From positions 1-44,410 of the forward strand of contig CAZBYL010000014.1 in assembly GCA_964496275.1 (NCBI GenBank): a stretch of DNA of 44,410 bases. The letters run 5' to 3'. Under the pieces are notes generated by a model. It searched no databases. It saw only the letters and a list, made by a program, of their open reading frames with translations, and was not told the origin of the DNA. The DNA comes from CAZBYL01 sp964496275 (GTDB lineage Bacteria; Synergistota; Synergistia; Synergistales; Synergistaceae). A program made the translations under genes and the position numbers. Positions 33,719 to 42,303 of the stretch are shown here, in pieces; position 1 is the stretch's first letter, and the number at the start of each line of letters is the position of its first letter.

Positions 33719-35584
33719 TCAACGATTGTCCATAGGGGATTTGACTTTCCTGAAATTAAGCCGTTTTTCGGAGACCAGACATTGACGCCCGTTTCCTATC
33801 AAATCTCTGCGTCCCAGTGTTTCAAGGGCTTCTCTGACGGCATTTGCATTCTCCGGCATCCAGTACTGCAGAAGAGCGCGCTGCATTTTGCGTTCCGCAA
33901 AACTTTTCGGCACGTACACCGCTTCTCCGGTAAGAGGGTCCAGCCCAGTGTAATACATACATGTGGCAAGCGAACCGGGGGTTGGAGTAAAATCTTGAAC
34001 CTGTTCAGGACGCAGGCCGCTGTCTCTTATGTACTCTGCCAATTCCAAAGCATCTTTCAGTGTAGAACCGGGGTGTGAGGACATGAAGTACGGCACAAGA
34101 AATTGTTTCATTCCAAGCTTGCAGTTCATATCCCTGTACTGCCTGATAAACTCGTCCGTGACTTCGCGCGGAGTTTTTCTCATTCTTTTCAGAACAGCGC
34201 GGCTGACATGTTCCGGCGCAATCTTGAGCTGACCGCTTATGTGATAACGGCAAAGTTCTTCAAGAAAATTATTTTTTTTGTCTGCAAGTATGTAATCATA
34301 TCTAAGCCCGGAACGTATAAAAACTTTCTTCACGCCGGGCAGAGCTCTTAATTTGCGTAGAAGTTCTATATAGCCTGAGTGGTCGGCTTCCAATTTTTTG
34401 CACGGCTGAGGATACAGGCACGATTTTCCCAGGCAAGCCCCCCTTTTCAGCTGCTCGGAGCATGCGGGTTCTGTAAAGTTTGCGGTGGGACCGCCCACAT
34501 CGTGAATATACCCTTTGAAACTGTCCATCTGTCTCATGCGTTTTGCTTCCGCAATCATAGATGAATCGCTCCGTCTCTGTATTATCCGTCCCTGGTGTGA
34601 CGCAATAGCGCAAAACGCACATTCACCGAAACACCCACGATGGCTCGTTATGCTGAAACTCACTTCTTCCAGCGCGGGCACTCCCCCGGCGGCGTCGTAG
34701 TCGGGGTGCCATTTCCGTGTATAGGGATATAAATAGACAGCATCCATCTCACCTTCTGTAAGAGGGCGCGCGGGCCTGTTATGAACAACATGCCATGCCC
34801 CCTGATCCTGTATCAATCGGTTCCCGCGAAAACTGTCCTGCTCAAGGTAGAAACGTTTGAATGCCGAGGCAAAAGCACTCTTATCGGCTTTAACTTCTTC
34901 GTAAGAGGGCAGCACAATTGCATCCGCGGCACTTTCGGGATTATGAGTTTTCCAGCAAGTGCCCGGAATATCGCGCAGAGAAGAAACCGGAGCACCCTCT
35001 GCAAGAGATCTTGCAATCCGAGCAGTTGCAAGTTCTCCCATACCGAAAACAAGAAGGTCGGCTCTCGAATCAACAAGAAGAGAGCGTCTTACGCTGTCGC
35101 TCCAGAAGTCATAATGCGCCATGCGTCTGAGACTTGCCTCAATACCTCCGATTATCAGAGGGATATCCTTCCAGAGTTCTCTTATTCTGTTGCAATAAAC
35201 AACAGTGGCTCTGTCGGGGCGCTTGCCCGCAGCTCCGCCCGGGGTGTAGTTGTCATTCCTGCGTTTTTTGCCCGAGGCGGTGTAATGATTCAGCATAGAG
35301 TCAAGGTTTCCGGCGGAAACCATCACGCCGAGCCTGGGTTTGCCCATCTTGGCAAAGTCATCAGTGCCCCGCCAATCGGGCTGAGCAGATATGCCGACTT
35401 TGTATCCTCTGGCTTCAAGACACCTGGCTATTATGGCATGGCCGAAACTTGGGTGATCAACGTAAGCGTCGCCGGTAACGAGAAGGAAATCCAATTCATC
35501 CCAACCGCGTTCTTCCATGTCTGACCTGCTGACCGCGATAAAATTTTTTCTGGTCACGACCTTTTTGTTATCATTTATCTCCAT
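33719..35584 (-). CDS. ygiQ: YgiQ-family radical SAM protein (UPF0313)
   Basis: This 621-residue radical SAM protein of unknown reaction has the conserved N-terminal B12-binding-like domain (FLLVTGDAYVDHPSFGHAIIAR, GISAQPDW) and radical SAM cysteines C318, C322 and C325 in RGCFGECAFC. The C-terminal part includes the QVQDFTPTPGSLATCMYYTG-like block (EQVQDFTPTPGSLATCMYYT). Length fits the family. It is divergent from the metalloprotease gene at 35679. Family is certain; biochemical role is not known to me. Confidence 0.94.
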   Translation of the reverse strand: MEINDNKKVVTRKNFIAVSRSDMEERGWDELDFLLVTGDAYVDHPSFGHAIIARCLEARGYKVGISAQPDWRGTDDFAKMGKPRLGVMVSAGNLDSMLNHYTASGKKRRNDNYTPGGAAGKRPDRATVVYCNRIRELWKDIPLIIGGIEASLRRMAHYDFWSDSVRRSLLVDSRADLLVFGMGELATARIARSLAEGAPVSSLRDIPGTCWKTHNPESAADAIVLPSYEEVKADKSAFASAFKRFYLEQDSFRGNRLIQDQGAWHVVHNRPARPLTEGEMDAVYLYPYTRKWHPDYDAAGGVPALEEVSFSITSHRGCFGECAFCAIASHQGRIIQRRSDSSMIAEAKRMRQMDSFKGYIHDVGGPTANFTEPACSEQLKRGACLGKSCLYPQPCKKLEADHSGYIELLRKLRALPGVKKVFIRSGLRYDYILADKKNNFLEELCRYHISGQLKIAPEHVSRAVLKRMRKTPREVTDEFIRQYRDMNCKLGMKQFLVPYFMSSHPGSTLKDALELAEYIRDSGLRPEQVQDFTPTPGSLATCMYYTGLDPLTGEAVYVPKSFAERKMQRALLQYWMPENANAVREALETLGRRDLIGNGRQCLVSEKRLNFRKVKSPMDNR

Positions 35585-35678
35585 TTGGACACAACTCCGA
35601 TTTATTTAAAATTCATACGGCGCACTGCGCACACTCTTATTATATAGTATACTCGTGCAGCAATGGGAGGAATAGTTA

Positions 35679-36368
35679 ATGGCGGATAAAATCAGCATCA
35701 AGAACATTATTTTTGAAGTAAGACCAAACCCCAGAAGAAAATATATTGCAGTCGGAGTGGACTATGACGGATCATACTACATAAAGTGCCCCTTGGGTTT
35801 TGACGAAAAAATGCTAAAGCAGACTCTCTTTGCACAAATAGAAGAATTCATCGCAAAGCTTGAAGGCAAAGGAAAAACATCGCCGGTTCACAAATACCTT
35901 CAAGGGGAGCTCTTCTTCTTCAAAGGTGAGAGGTTTCCGCTAATACGATGCAGCGAGAAAACTACACCCCAGCTTGAGTTAAAAAATGGCGCTTTTTATA
36001 TTGCCTCTGATACTGAGGGGCGTGAGTTTGAGCTCTTTGAACGCTGGTACTCGCGCAGTCTGTACAACGACATAAAGGAGATACTTCCTTTTTGGACAAA
36101 AAAATTAGAGGTATCTCCGCTTAGGGTCTATATCAAGACTGTAAAAACACTTTGGGGAAGCTGCTCCTCCAAATCTAGTATTACCTTCTCCACAAGGCTT
36201 GCTTTGGTACCGCCTGCGCTGCTTGAATACGTAATAGTGCATGAGCTGTGCCACATGAAGGAGATGAATCACTCTTCGAATTTTTGGCTGGAGGTAGAGA
36301 AACATATTCCCGACTACGCGTACAGGCGTTCCGAACTCAAAAAAAACAGCAGTCTGTACGTATGGTAG
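35679..36368 (+). CDS. YgjP-like zinc metallopeptidase (DUF45)
   Basis: This is a 229-residue cytoplasmic protein of the YgjP/WLM metallopeptidase-like family. The zinc motif is HELCH (188-192), with a third ligand likely at H198 in EMNHSSNFW, preceded by TLWGSCSSKSSITFSTRLALVPP, which is the family hallmark. There is no signal peptide or membrane helix. GGGAGG lies eight bases before the ATG; a TATACT near 35648 may be its -10. Function in bacteria is poorly defined. The next gene starts about 70 bases downstream. Confidence 0.88.
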   Translation: MADKISIKNIIFEVRPNPRRKYIAVGVDYDGSYYIKCPLGFDEKMLKQTLFAQIEEFIAKLEGKGKTSPVHKYLQGELFFFKGERFPLIRCSEKTTPQLELKNGAFYIASDTEGREFELFERWYSRSLYNDIKEILPFWTKKLEVSPLRVYIKTVKTLWGSCSSKSSITFSTRLALVPPALLEYVIVHELCHMKEMNHSSNFWLEVEKHIPDYAYRRSELKKNSSLYVW

Positions 36369-36435
36369 CAGCAGAGATAAAATACACATCAGGCAGAAAA
36401 AGTCAGTTGCCGTGCCATATTGGAGGATACATAAA

Positions 36436-37290
36436 ATGCCAGATAAATTCTCATATCCGCATAATTTCGTAAAATATCTTGGAACGGGCGGCGCAAGATT
36501 TTGCATGATGACACAAATGCGCTGGACCGGTGGAATATGGTTTTCATACGGAGGGCTGAACGGCGTCATTGACCCTGGACCGGGAAGCCTACACCACGCT
36601 TGCTGTGCCTCGCCGGAGCTTGATCCGAGAGAGGTAAGAGCAATAATCCTGACACACAGGCATCTTGACCACAGCACGGATATAAACGTTATGGCAGAGG
36701 CCATGACTGCGGGAGGATTTGAGAAACGCGGCAAAATATTATTGCCGCAAGACTCTTTCGCACAGCGGGATTCCGTCCTTCTCGACTACTGCGCCAAGAA
36801 AGTCGAAAGCGTTACGGCAGCGCGGGACGGTGTAAAATTTGACATGGGATTAGGAGTCACGGCAGAGCCGGTCAAGCACATTCACCACGGAGTAGAGTGC
36901 TACGGAATGATAATGCGCAAAGAGGGACTTCCGACATGGGGCGTTATCAGCGACACAAAGCCGCTTGATACGTTTGCTGAAAGATATTCGGAATGTGACT
37001 ATATCTCGATAAACGCAACCTTTCCCGATAAAAAGCCTCGATTGGAGCACATGTCCATGGCGGATGTGGGTGAACTTCTGGAATCACTGCACCCTAAGCT
37101 TGTAACAATCGCGCACATGGGAGTTATTCTGATTGAACTGGGCCCCGAAAAATACGCGGGACAAATATCAACTGCGCAGACAAAAGTAATCGCCGGCAAA
37201 GACGGCATGGTTGTTGATATTGAAAATTTAAATGTCTACGTTCCGGCCGAAACGGAGAGAAAGGATGATGACTATTACCTCGTAAAGTAA
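36436..37290 (+). CDS. Metallo-beta-lactamase-fold hydrolase
   Basis: This is a 284-residue MBL-fold protein. The start is ATG 36436, ten bases after GGAGG; the frame is open eight codons further but without a site. Metal ligands are in THRHLDHSTD (HxHxDH, residues 74-79), with later His/Asp candidates in HIHHGVE, GVISDTK and IAHMG. The order resembles RNase Z/phosphodiesterase-like MBL proteins rather than beta-lactamases. The substrate cannot be predicted. Its last 16 bases overlap the end of the convergent methyltransferase-like gene. Confidence 0.85.
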   Translation: MPDKFSYPHNFVKYLGTGGARFCMMTQMRWTGGIWFSYGGLNGVIDPGPGSLHHACCASPELDPREVRAIILTHRHLDHSTDINVMAEAMTAGGFEKRGKILLPQDSFAQRDSVLLDYCAKKVESVTAARDGVKFDMGLGVTAEPVKHIHHGVECYGMIMRKEGLPTWGVISDTKPLDTFAERYSECDYISINATFPDKKPRLEHMSMADVGELLESLHPKLVTIAHMGVILIELGPEKYAGQISTAQTKVIAGKDGMVVDIENLNVYVPAETERKDDDYYLVK

Positions 37291-37862
37291 AGCCTTGCAC
37301 ACAGGACAAGGGTAACAATCAGATTCACTCTCATCGAATATATCTCATTGGACCATGCGGCCTTTGCATCAAAGGGGCGCTCATGCTCCGAAATATCAGG
37401 AAAACCTTTGCGAGGCAACGGAAAAAGCGGGGGAACTGTATCTTTGAAAGATGAATATTGCCCCTTAAATTTGTTCTCTAAAAATTTTTCCTCCGCCGGA
37501 ATAATTATCATCCAATAGAGAAAGAGAAACGCTGCCGAAAAAGCAAGAACCCACATCCATCCCAGCATCAGCGACCAACCGATGCCCATAATAAAATTAC
37601 CTGCATACAATGGATTGCGAACCCACTGATACGGCCCCCAAGTCACCAAGACGGGGGCGCCTATGACTTCCGTTCTATATTTCGGTATGTACCCTGCTGC
37701 CCAAAATCTCAAAATCTGACCTGCACCCAGAATCAGCACACCAAAGACAAAACGGCACAAGCCAAAATCTACCGGAAAGACAAGTGCACTTACGGCAAAT
37801 ATTCCCCAAAACAGCCCCCTGCATCTGAAAGCAAGCGAGCTTACCTTTTCACCGAGTTCCAT
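37275..37862 (-). CDS. Isoprenylcysteine carboxyl methyltransferase-like membrane protein
   Basis: This protein of about 195 residues belongs to the ICMT/PEMT (NnrU-like) membrane methyltransferase superfamily. Several helices are followed by the signature GPYQWVRNPLYAGNFIMGIGW and a C-terminal PAEEKFLENKFKGQYSSFK block, as in bacterial homologues that methylate lipids or small molecules. ATG 37862 follows AAGGA; a GTG at 37877 is the alternative start. Its start lies inside the end of the flippase-like gene, so the two are coupled. The true substrate is unknown. Confidence 0.85.
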   Translation of the reverse strand: MELGEKVSSLAFRCRGLFWGIFAVSALVFPVDFGLCRFVFGVLILGAGQILRFWAAGYIPKYRTEVIGAPVLVTWGPYQWVRNPLYAGNFIMGIGWSLMLGWMWVLAFSAAFLFLYWMIIIPAEEKFLENKFKGQYSSFKDTVPPLFPLPRKGFPDISEHERPFDAKAAWSNEIYSMRVNLIVTLVLCARLYFTR

Positions 37863-38904
37863 TATCAAATCCTTCACTCTCTTCTTTCATAACCTCGTCT
37901 ACACCGCCCCATCCAAGCAGTCTGACAGCGATAAAAGTTCCAAGGGCAACGCCTGTATACTCCGAAAGAAGTCTCCACGCAACAGCCATAACTCCTGCCA
38001 GATTCCACGGCACAAACAGAGCAAAAACTGCAGCGGCTCCCCCCTCCGCAGCTCCGCTCCCTCCGGGAGTCGGGACAAAGTAAAGCAGAAAGAGCAAAAG
38101 AGATTCAGCCAGCATACACTGCATATATTCGACATCAAAACCCATCGCCAATATAAGGCACGGCATCACAGACATGTACACCCAAAGATGGGCTACGGCT
38201 ACAAACAGTGAAATAAAGAACCACTTTCTCCCTGTGGAAAAAAACAGTCTTATATTAACGCTGTAGCTGTCTATCTCCCTATTCACCCACCTTGCGGCGC
38301 GCAAAAGCCGCTTTGGCTTCAGAACACCTATACGCTTCATGCGGACAAGGAAACCGCTGCTCCAACGTTTGATCCACTGAGGGCGCAGCACGCTTACGAC
38401 CAACAAGAAGGCAGAAACAGATACAAAAAAGATTACATAGGCGACAAAATAACGAAGCACGCAATGTTTGCTAAAAAACTCAGGCTCCGCAACAAGGGAA
38501 AAAGGTACGACCAAAGCAAGAAGAAAAAGCACCTGTAGTGTACGCACCAAGGTTATTGCAACAGATTTACCCACGGAGACGCCGCTCTTATACAAAAGAT
38601 ATATCTGAAAAGGGCCCCCGCCGCTCTGCATCGGTGTAATAGCGGAACCAAAATAGTTTATCCAGACGACGCCGAGCGTCTGCTTAAAACTCAGAGACTC
38701 ACCTGCGGCCTTCGCCAAACAGACAAACTTTAAAGAATCGAGACACCACATCAATACGACAAGGAAAGCGGCAAGCAACAACAACGAGCGGTCTGCGTTT
38801 AAAAGTATATTAAACGTTGCGGAGTCTATGCTAATAAACAATACTGCGACGATAGACACAACTACGATGGACACAAATATCGAAAAACTTTTTCTTACCG
38901 TCAA
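37849..38904 (-). CDS. UPF0104 / LPG synthase-TM flippase-like protein
   Basis: This is an integral membrane protein of about 351 residues with around eight helices. It belongs to the family that includes the transmembrane half of lysylphosphatidylglycerol synthase (MprF) and AglD-like proteins. The family segments are VVWINYFGSAITPMQSGGGPFQIYLLYKSG near residue 90 and YFVPTPGGSGAAEGG near residue 280. The likely start is TTG 38904 with GGGGGG seven bases upstream; an in-frame start at 38922 has no ribosome site. It lacks the soluble aminoacyl-transferase domain of MprF, so it would flip or transport a lipid rather than lysinylate it. It is coupled to the methyltransferase-like gene downstream. 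Confidence 0.85.
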   Translation of the reverse strand: MTVRKSFSIFVSIVVVSIVAVLFISIDSATFNILLNADRSLLLLAAFLVVLMWCLDSLKFVCLAKAAGESLSFKQTLGVVWINYFGSAITPMQSGGGPFQIYLLYKSGVSVGKSVAITLVRTLQVLFLLALVVPFSLVAEPEFFSKHCVLRYFVAYVIFFVSVSAFLLVVSVLRPQWIKRWSSGFLVRMKRIGVLKPKRLLRAARWVNREIDSYSVNIRLFFSTGRKWFFISLFVAVAHLWVYMSVMPCLILAMGFDVEYMQCMLAESLLLFLLYFVPTPGGSGAAEGGAAAVFALFVPWNLAGVMAVAWRLLSEYTGVALGTFIAVRLLGWGGVDEVMKEESEGFDNGTR

Positions 38905-39030
38905 TAACAGGCCCCCCAACAAACAGCACTAAATATCAAGGTCGGTCCTTATACAAACAAAAAAGCAACAACAGGGATATTACCATAATTACGGAACTTT
39001 GTCCCCTGTATTCACAGCCGGACTGCGCTT

Positions 39031-39702
39031 TCAACTGTCTGAGGCAGAGAAATACTCCTCAGGAATCATAGTCAGACCGTCTTTCCAAGCAATTGCGGCA
39101 GCCTTTGTTCTGTCCGCTGCATCCAACTTCTTAAGCACGTGGCTGACATGATTCTTCACTGTTTTCTCAGAGAGTATCATACCAGCCGCAATCTCCTTGT
39201 TTGTCATGCCTTGCGCAAGCCAAAAGAGAACCTCCCTCTCACGAGGGGTTAATTTTTCAAGAAGATCCTCTGCCGCTGTATCATCAGCATGGGCGCGCAA
39301 ATTTTCAAGCACGTCATTGCTCACATATTTTTCGCCTTTTGCAACAGAATAAAGCGCCTTAAAAAATTCGTCCAGACCCGTTCTATCAGTTATTAATCCT
39401 ATTATCTCAAGCTCGTTCAGAAGCTTTATAAGCTCGGATGAGGGGTCTTTGAGTATAAATAAGAAACGTGTGGACTTCGCGCACCTTTTAAGCTCGCGGA
39501 CGAGTTGTATCATGCTGATATCAGGTAAAATCTGACCTATGACCGCAATATCAGGCGTTCTTGAAAGAATGCTCCTAATCGCATCAACCCCTGACACGAC
39601 ATCATCCGCCACATAAAAATCTGTTTTATCGGACATCGCAAATTTCAGCGCATCGTTAAAAAGTCTATTCCCGTCAGCAAGAATTACCGCAAATTTCTTC
39701 AT
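39031..39702 (-). CDS. LuxR/NarL-type regulator with a degenerate receiver
   Basis: This 223-residue transcription factor has a receiver-like N-terminal domain and a LuxR HTH (LTPREREVLFWLAQGMTNKEIAAGMILSEKTVKNHVSHVLKKL cut across residues ~151-195). The receiver has lost key residues: the phospho-acceptor position is Gly56 (PDIAVIGQILP instead of a DxxMP context), the acidic pair is AD-G, and the switch Lys is replaced (GLITDR). It probably works without phosphorylation or by ligand binding. No histidine kinase is adjacent. GGGGGC precedes the ATG. Targets are unknown; the divergent ttcA-like gene is only 56 bases away. Confidence 0.9.
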   Translation of the reverse strand: MKKFAVILADGNRLFNDALKFAMSDKTDFYVADDVVSGVDAIRSILSRTPDIAVIGQILPDISMIQLVRELKRCAKSTRFLFILKDPSSELIKLLNELEIIGLITDRTGLDEFFKALYSVAKGEKYVSNDVLENLRAHADDTAAEDLLEKLTPREREVLFWLAQGMTNKEIAAGMILSEKTVKNHVSHVLKKLDAADRTKAAAIAWKDGLTMIPEEYFSASDS

Positions 39703-39758
39703 ACTTACGCCCCCATCTGTGATAGGATATTAGGGAGAATCGTGAGGAGGAATCACCA

Positions 39759-40541
39759 CTGAAAGACTTCGAAGAAACGTATCCCATATCAAAAAAAATA
39801 TCCCGTTTTGTCGGCGAGTCCATAACGGATTATAGCATGATACGCGAAAATGACAGAATCATGATAGGCCTATCAGGCGGCAAGGACAGCCTTTTGCTCT
39901 CACTTGCCCTTGCTGTATTCAAAAAGAGAAGCCCTGTCAATTTTTCGCTGCGCGCATGCCTGATAGACCAAACTGACGGAATAATGGAAACGGAAGGGCT
40001 CAAACGCTTCATGGAAAGCCTCGCAATACCTTTTGAGATAATTCTGCACCCAACCTACAAAATTATCAGCGACAGAGAAGAACGCTCGCCTTGCGGACTG
40101 TGCGCAAATCTGAGAAGAGGAATACTCGCAGGTGAAGCCCAAAGAAACGGATGCAGCGTGATAGCGCTGGGACACCACAAAGATGATGCGGTGGAGACCG
40201 TTCTCCTGAACCTCCTGTATGGCGGAAGATTTAAATGCTACCACCCGCACCTCTACATGAGCAGAACACAAATAAGGGTTATCAGACCGCTGCTGTACGT
40301 TGAGGAAGCAAAAATCACACTCGAAGCGGAGAGGCTCTGTCTGCCTATCGTAAGCTCCTGCTGCCCCTATGGAGATAAATCAAAAAGAAAATCGGCAAAA
40401 GAGCTGCTCGCAAGAATAGAAGAAGATGCGCCGGACTTTAAGAGCAACATAATACACGCCCTAAAAAACATGGAGGAGTCTGACGTCTGGAAGGCGAGAA
40501 TGTTAAACGACCCTGAAAATGCGGAGCTGCCGTGCGAATAG
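39759..40541 (+). CDS. TtcA-like tRNA thiolation PP-loop ATPase
   Basis: This is a 260-residue PP-loop protein of the TtcA/TilS type, expected to thiolate tRNA (2-thiocytidine-32 in TtcA) using an Fe-S cluster. Motifs are SGGKDS (39-44), CGLC (C112, C115) and a late CCPYG, plus GHHKDDAVETVLLNLL. The first ATG (39837) would cut into the conserved N-terminal YSMIREND-type segment. The coding frame extends upstream to CTG 39759, which has GAGGAGG eight bases before it and no ATG, GTG or TTG before the in-frame stop. I therefore assign a CTG start. An 11-bp hairpin covers the stop codon. Confidence 0.82.
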   Translation: MKDFEETYPISKKISRFVGESITDYSMIRENDRIMIGLSGGKDSLLLSLALAVFKKRSPVNFSLRACLIDQTDGIMETEGLKRFMESLAIPFEIILHPTYKIISDREERSPCGLCANLRRGILAGEAQRNGCSVIALGHHKDDAVETVLLNLLYGGRFKCYHPHLYMSRTQIRVIRPLLYVEEAKITLEAERLCLPIVSSCCPYGDKSKRKSAKELLARIEEDAPDFKSNIIHALKNMEESDVWKARMLNDPENAELPCE

Positions 40542-40555
40542 TAAGCACGGCAGCT
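40525..40555. terminator. Hairpin over the ttcA-like stop codon
   Basis: AGCTGCCGTGC (40525-40535) and GCACGGCAGCT (40545-40555) form an 11-bp perfect stem around a nine-base loop that contains the TAG stop. No U-tract follows. Confidence 0.5.
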
Positions 40556-40591
40556 ACACAGAACAACATCTCATAAAACAGTCCGAAGAGC

Positions 40592-40624
40592 GCATCAAAA
40601 AAGAGAGCGCTTTCTCTTTGATGC
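40592..40624 (-). terminator. Terminator overlapping the permease C-terminus
   Basis: On the minus strand AAGAGA, loop AAGCGC, TCTCTT and a T-run form within the last codons of the permease gene. An outer GCATCAAA/TTTGATGC pairing encloses it. It would end the ABC operon right at its stop codon. Confidence 0.5.
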
Positions 40625-41554
40625 AACGGCATAAAAAGATACCGAAATTAAAAGGACAAGCCCGTCAACAAACCTTGTCCAAAACCCCGACCAACCCGAT
40701 GAAACTATTCCTGCCTCTATTATCCCCATTATGACGGAACCAACAAAAGTTCCCCACACAGTACCTGTACCGCCATATACAGATGTTCCTCCTATGAACA
40801 CTGAGGCAAAAACCAAAAGCAGATACCCGTCCCCTTGAGTAGGCCACCAGTTAGCCATTTCCATCGTAGCCAATATTCCGGCAAACGCCGCGGCAAACCC
40901 GAGGTACATAAACGCACCGATTCTTGAGGAATTCACAGAAAGCCCCATCATCATGGCAACTTCGCGGCTGTCTCCTATAAAACGGAGGTTGTCGCCGAAT
41001 GACGTTCTGTGATAGATAAGGGACGTGAATAATGCAAATGCAAGAGCCCATAATGCCTGAACGGGAACACCGTATACTCTCCCGATAAAAACGGAAGCAA
41101 CCGCAGACTCTCTCAAAAAACCCAGAGAAAGAGCCGTGCCGCCGGAAAGAAGCATCACACAGCCGCGCCACAGAAAATCGAATCCTATAGTGGCGACAAT
41201 TGCGGGAACCCCCGTACCGACAATAACGATACCATTCAAAGCGCCTATAAAACAGCCCGTCAATATTCCGGCGGTAAATCCCAAAAGCACGGAACCGCTG
41301 CTTTCCGAAACAACGGCAAAGACAAAACCGGACATAGCCATATTAGATGCAAAAGAGAGATCCATCTCACCTGTGACGACAACAATAGTCATCCCTACAG
41401 CAACTATCGTGATGAACGGTATTGTTGACATAAACGACAGATAAATATCCTTTGACAAGAACGACTCGGGAGCAAGGCAGACGAAAAAGGCCCACAGAGC
41501 CGCAAGAACTCCGCTGATAAGCAGTTGATTTCTGTTCGCAGTAATAAAACTCAT
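40595..41554 (-). CDS. Ribose/fructose-type ABC transporter permease
   Basis: This 319-residue inner-membrane permease is of the RbsC/BPD_transp_2 type. Characteristic segments are TIVAVGMTIVVVTGEMDLSFASNMAMSG near residue 50, GTGVPAIVATIGFDFLWRGCVMLLSGG near 115 and ASVFIGGTSVYGGTGTVWGTFVGSVIMGIIEAG near 255. It pairs with the ATPase encoded just upstream, with a four-base ATGA overlap. The imported compound is probably a sugar or polyol but cannot be told from the permease. Confidence 0.93.
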   Translation of the reverse strand: MSFITANRNQLLISGVLAALWAFFVCLAPESFLSKDIYLSFMSTIPFITIVAVGMTIVVVTGEMDLSFASNMAMSGFVFAVVSESSGSVLLGFTAGILTGCFIGALNGIVIVGTGVPAIVATIGFDFLWRGCVMLLSGGTALSLGFLRESAVASVFIGRVYGVPVQALWALAFALFTSLIYHRTSFGDNLRFIGDSREVAMMMGLSVNSSRIGAFMYLGFAAAFAGILATMEMANWWPTQGDGYLLLVFASVFIGGTSVYGGTGTVWGTFVGSVIMGIIEAGIVSSGWSGFWTRFVDGLVLLISVSFYAVASKRKRSLF

Positions 41555-42294
41555 CGGCTCGCCTCCCTTAGTTTAAGCAATAAAGATTCGAGCGTCAGAT
41601 CTTTTTTGTCACACACACAAAAAACACGTCCATGAGACAGAATCACAAATCTGTCGGCTATACTCCAGGCATGGTCTATACTGTGAGTGATTATAACCAC
41701 AGAACGCCCTTCATCTCTTACAATACGGGCAAAATTTAAGACATACTCCACTTCGTTAACGGCAAGTGCCGTCGTTGGCTCGTCCAACACAACGACCTCC
41801 GCGCGAAAATACATAGCGCGCCCAATGGCAAGGCCTTGCCTTTCCCCGCCGGAGAGGACAAGAGCAGGTGTATTTGGAGATATACCGGCTCCCGAAAGCC
41901 CAAAATCATCAATGATTTTCTGTGACGCTTCGATCTCGGCTTTGACATCAATAAGACCGAAGCTATTTTTTATGTGCCTGCCGGCAAAAAGGTTGCGCCA
42001 GAGAGGCTGCGAATATCCGAGCGCCCTGTCCTGATAAACCGTCTCTATTCCAGACTCCCTGGCCGAGCGCACATTCCATTTCCGAACATCTTTCGTATCT
42101 CCGGATATGACAATCTCGCCGCTGTCTTGGGTGTACAGACCTGACATTATTTTTATCAATGTCGATTTTCCCGCACCGTTATCCCCCAACAAAGCGACGA
42201 CCTCACCTTTCTTAAGGCAAAAATCCACGCCCCTGAGAGCGTGGACATTGCCGAAAGATTTGGAGATATTCTTCATTTCAAGAATATAATCCAT
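41551..42294 (-). CDS. Sugar-type ABC transporter ATPase (single domain)
   Basis: This is a 247-residue ATP-binding protein with Walker A GDNGAGKST, signature LSGGERQG, Walker B VVVLDEPTTALA and switch His in IITHSIDH. RbsA/MglA proteins have two fused ATPase domains (~500 residues); this one has a single domain, like the fructose FrcA type, and so would act as a homodimer. It is the middle gene of a three-gene importer. The start lies nine bases after the binding-protein stop. Confidence 0.93.
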   Translation of the reverse strand: MDYILEMKNISKSFGNVHALRGVDFCLKKGEVVALLGDNGAGKSTLIKIMSGLYTQDSGEIVISGDTKDVRKWNVRSARESGIETVYQDRALGYSQPLWRNLFAGRHIKNSFGLIDVKAEIEASQKIIDDFGLSGAGISPNTPALVLSGGERQGLAIGRAMYFRAEVVVLDEPTTALAVNEVEYVLNFARIVRDEGRSVVIITHSIDHAWSIADRFVILSHGRVFCVCDKKDLTLESLLLKLREASR

Positions 42295-42303
42295 ATCTAA
42301 ATG

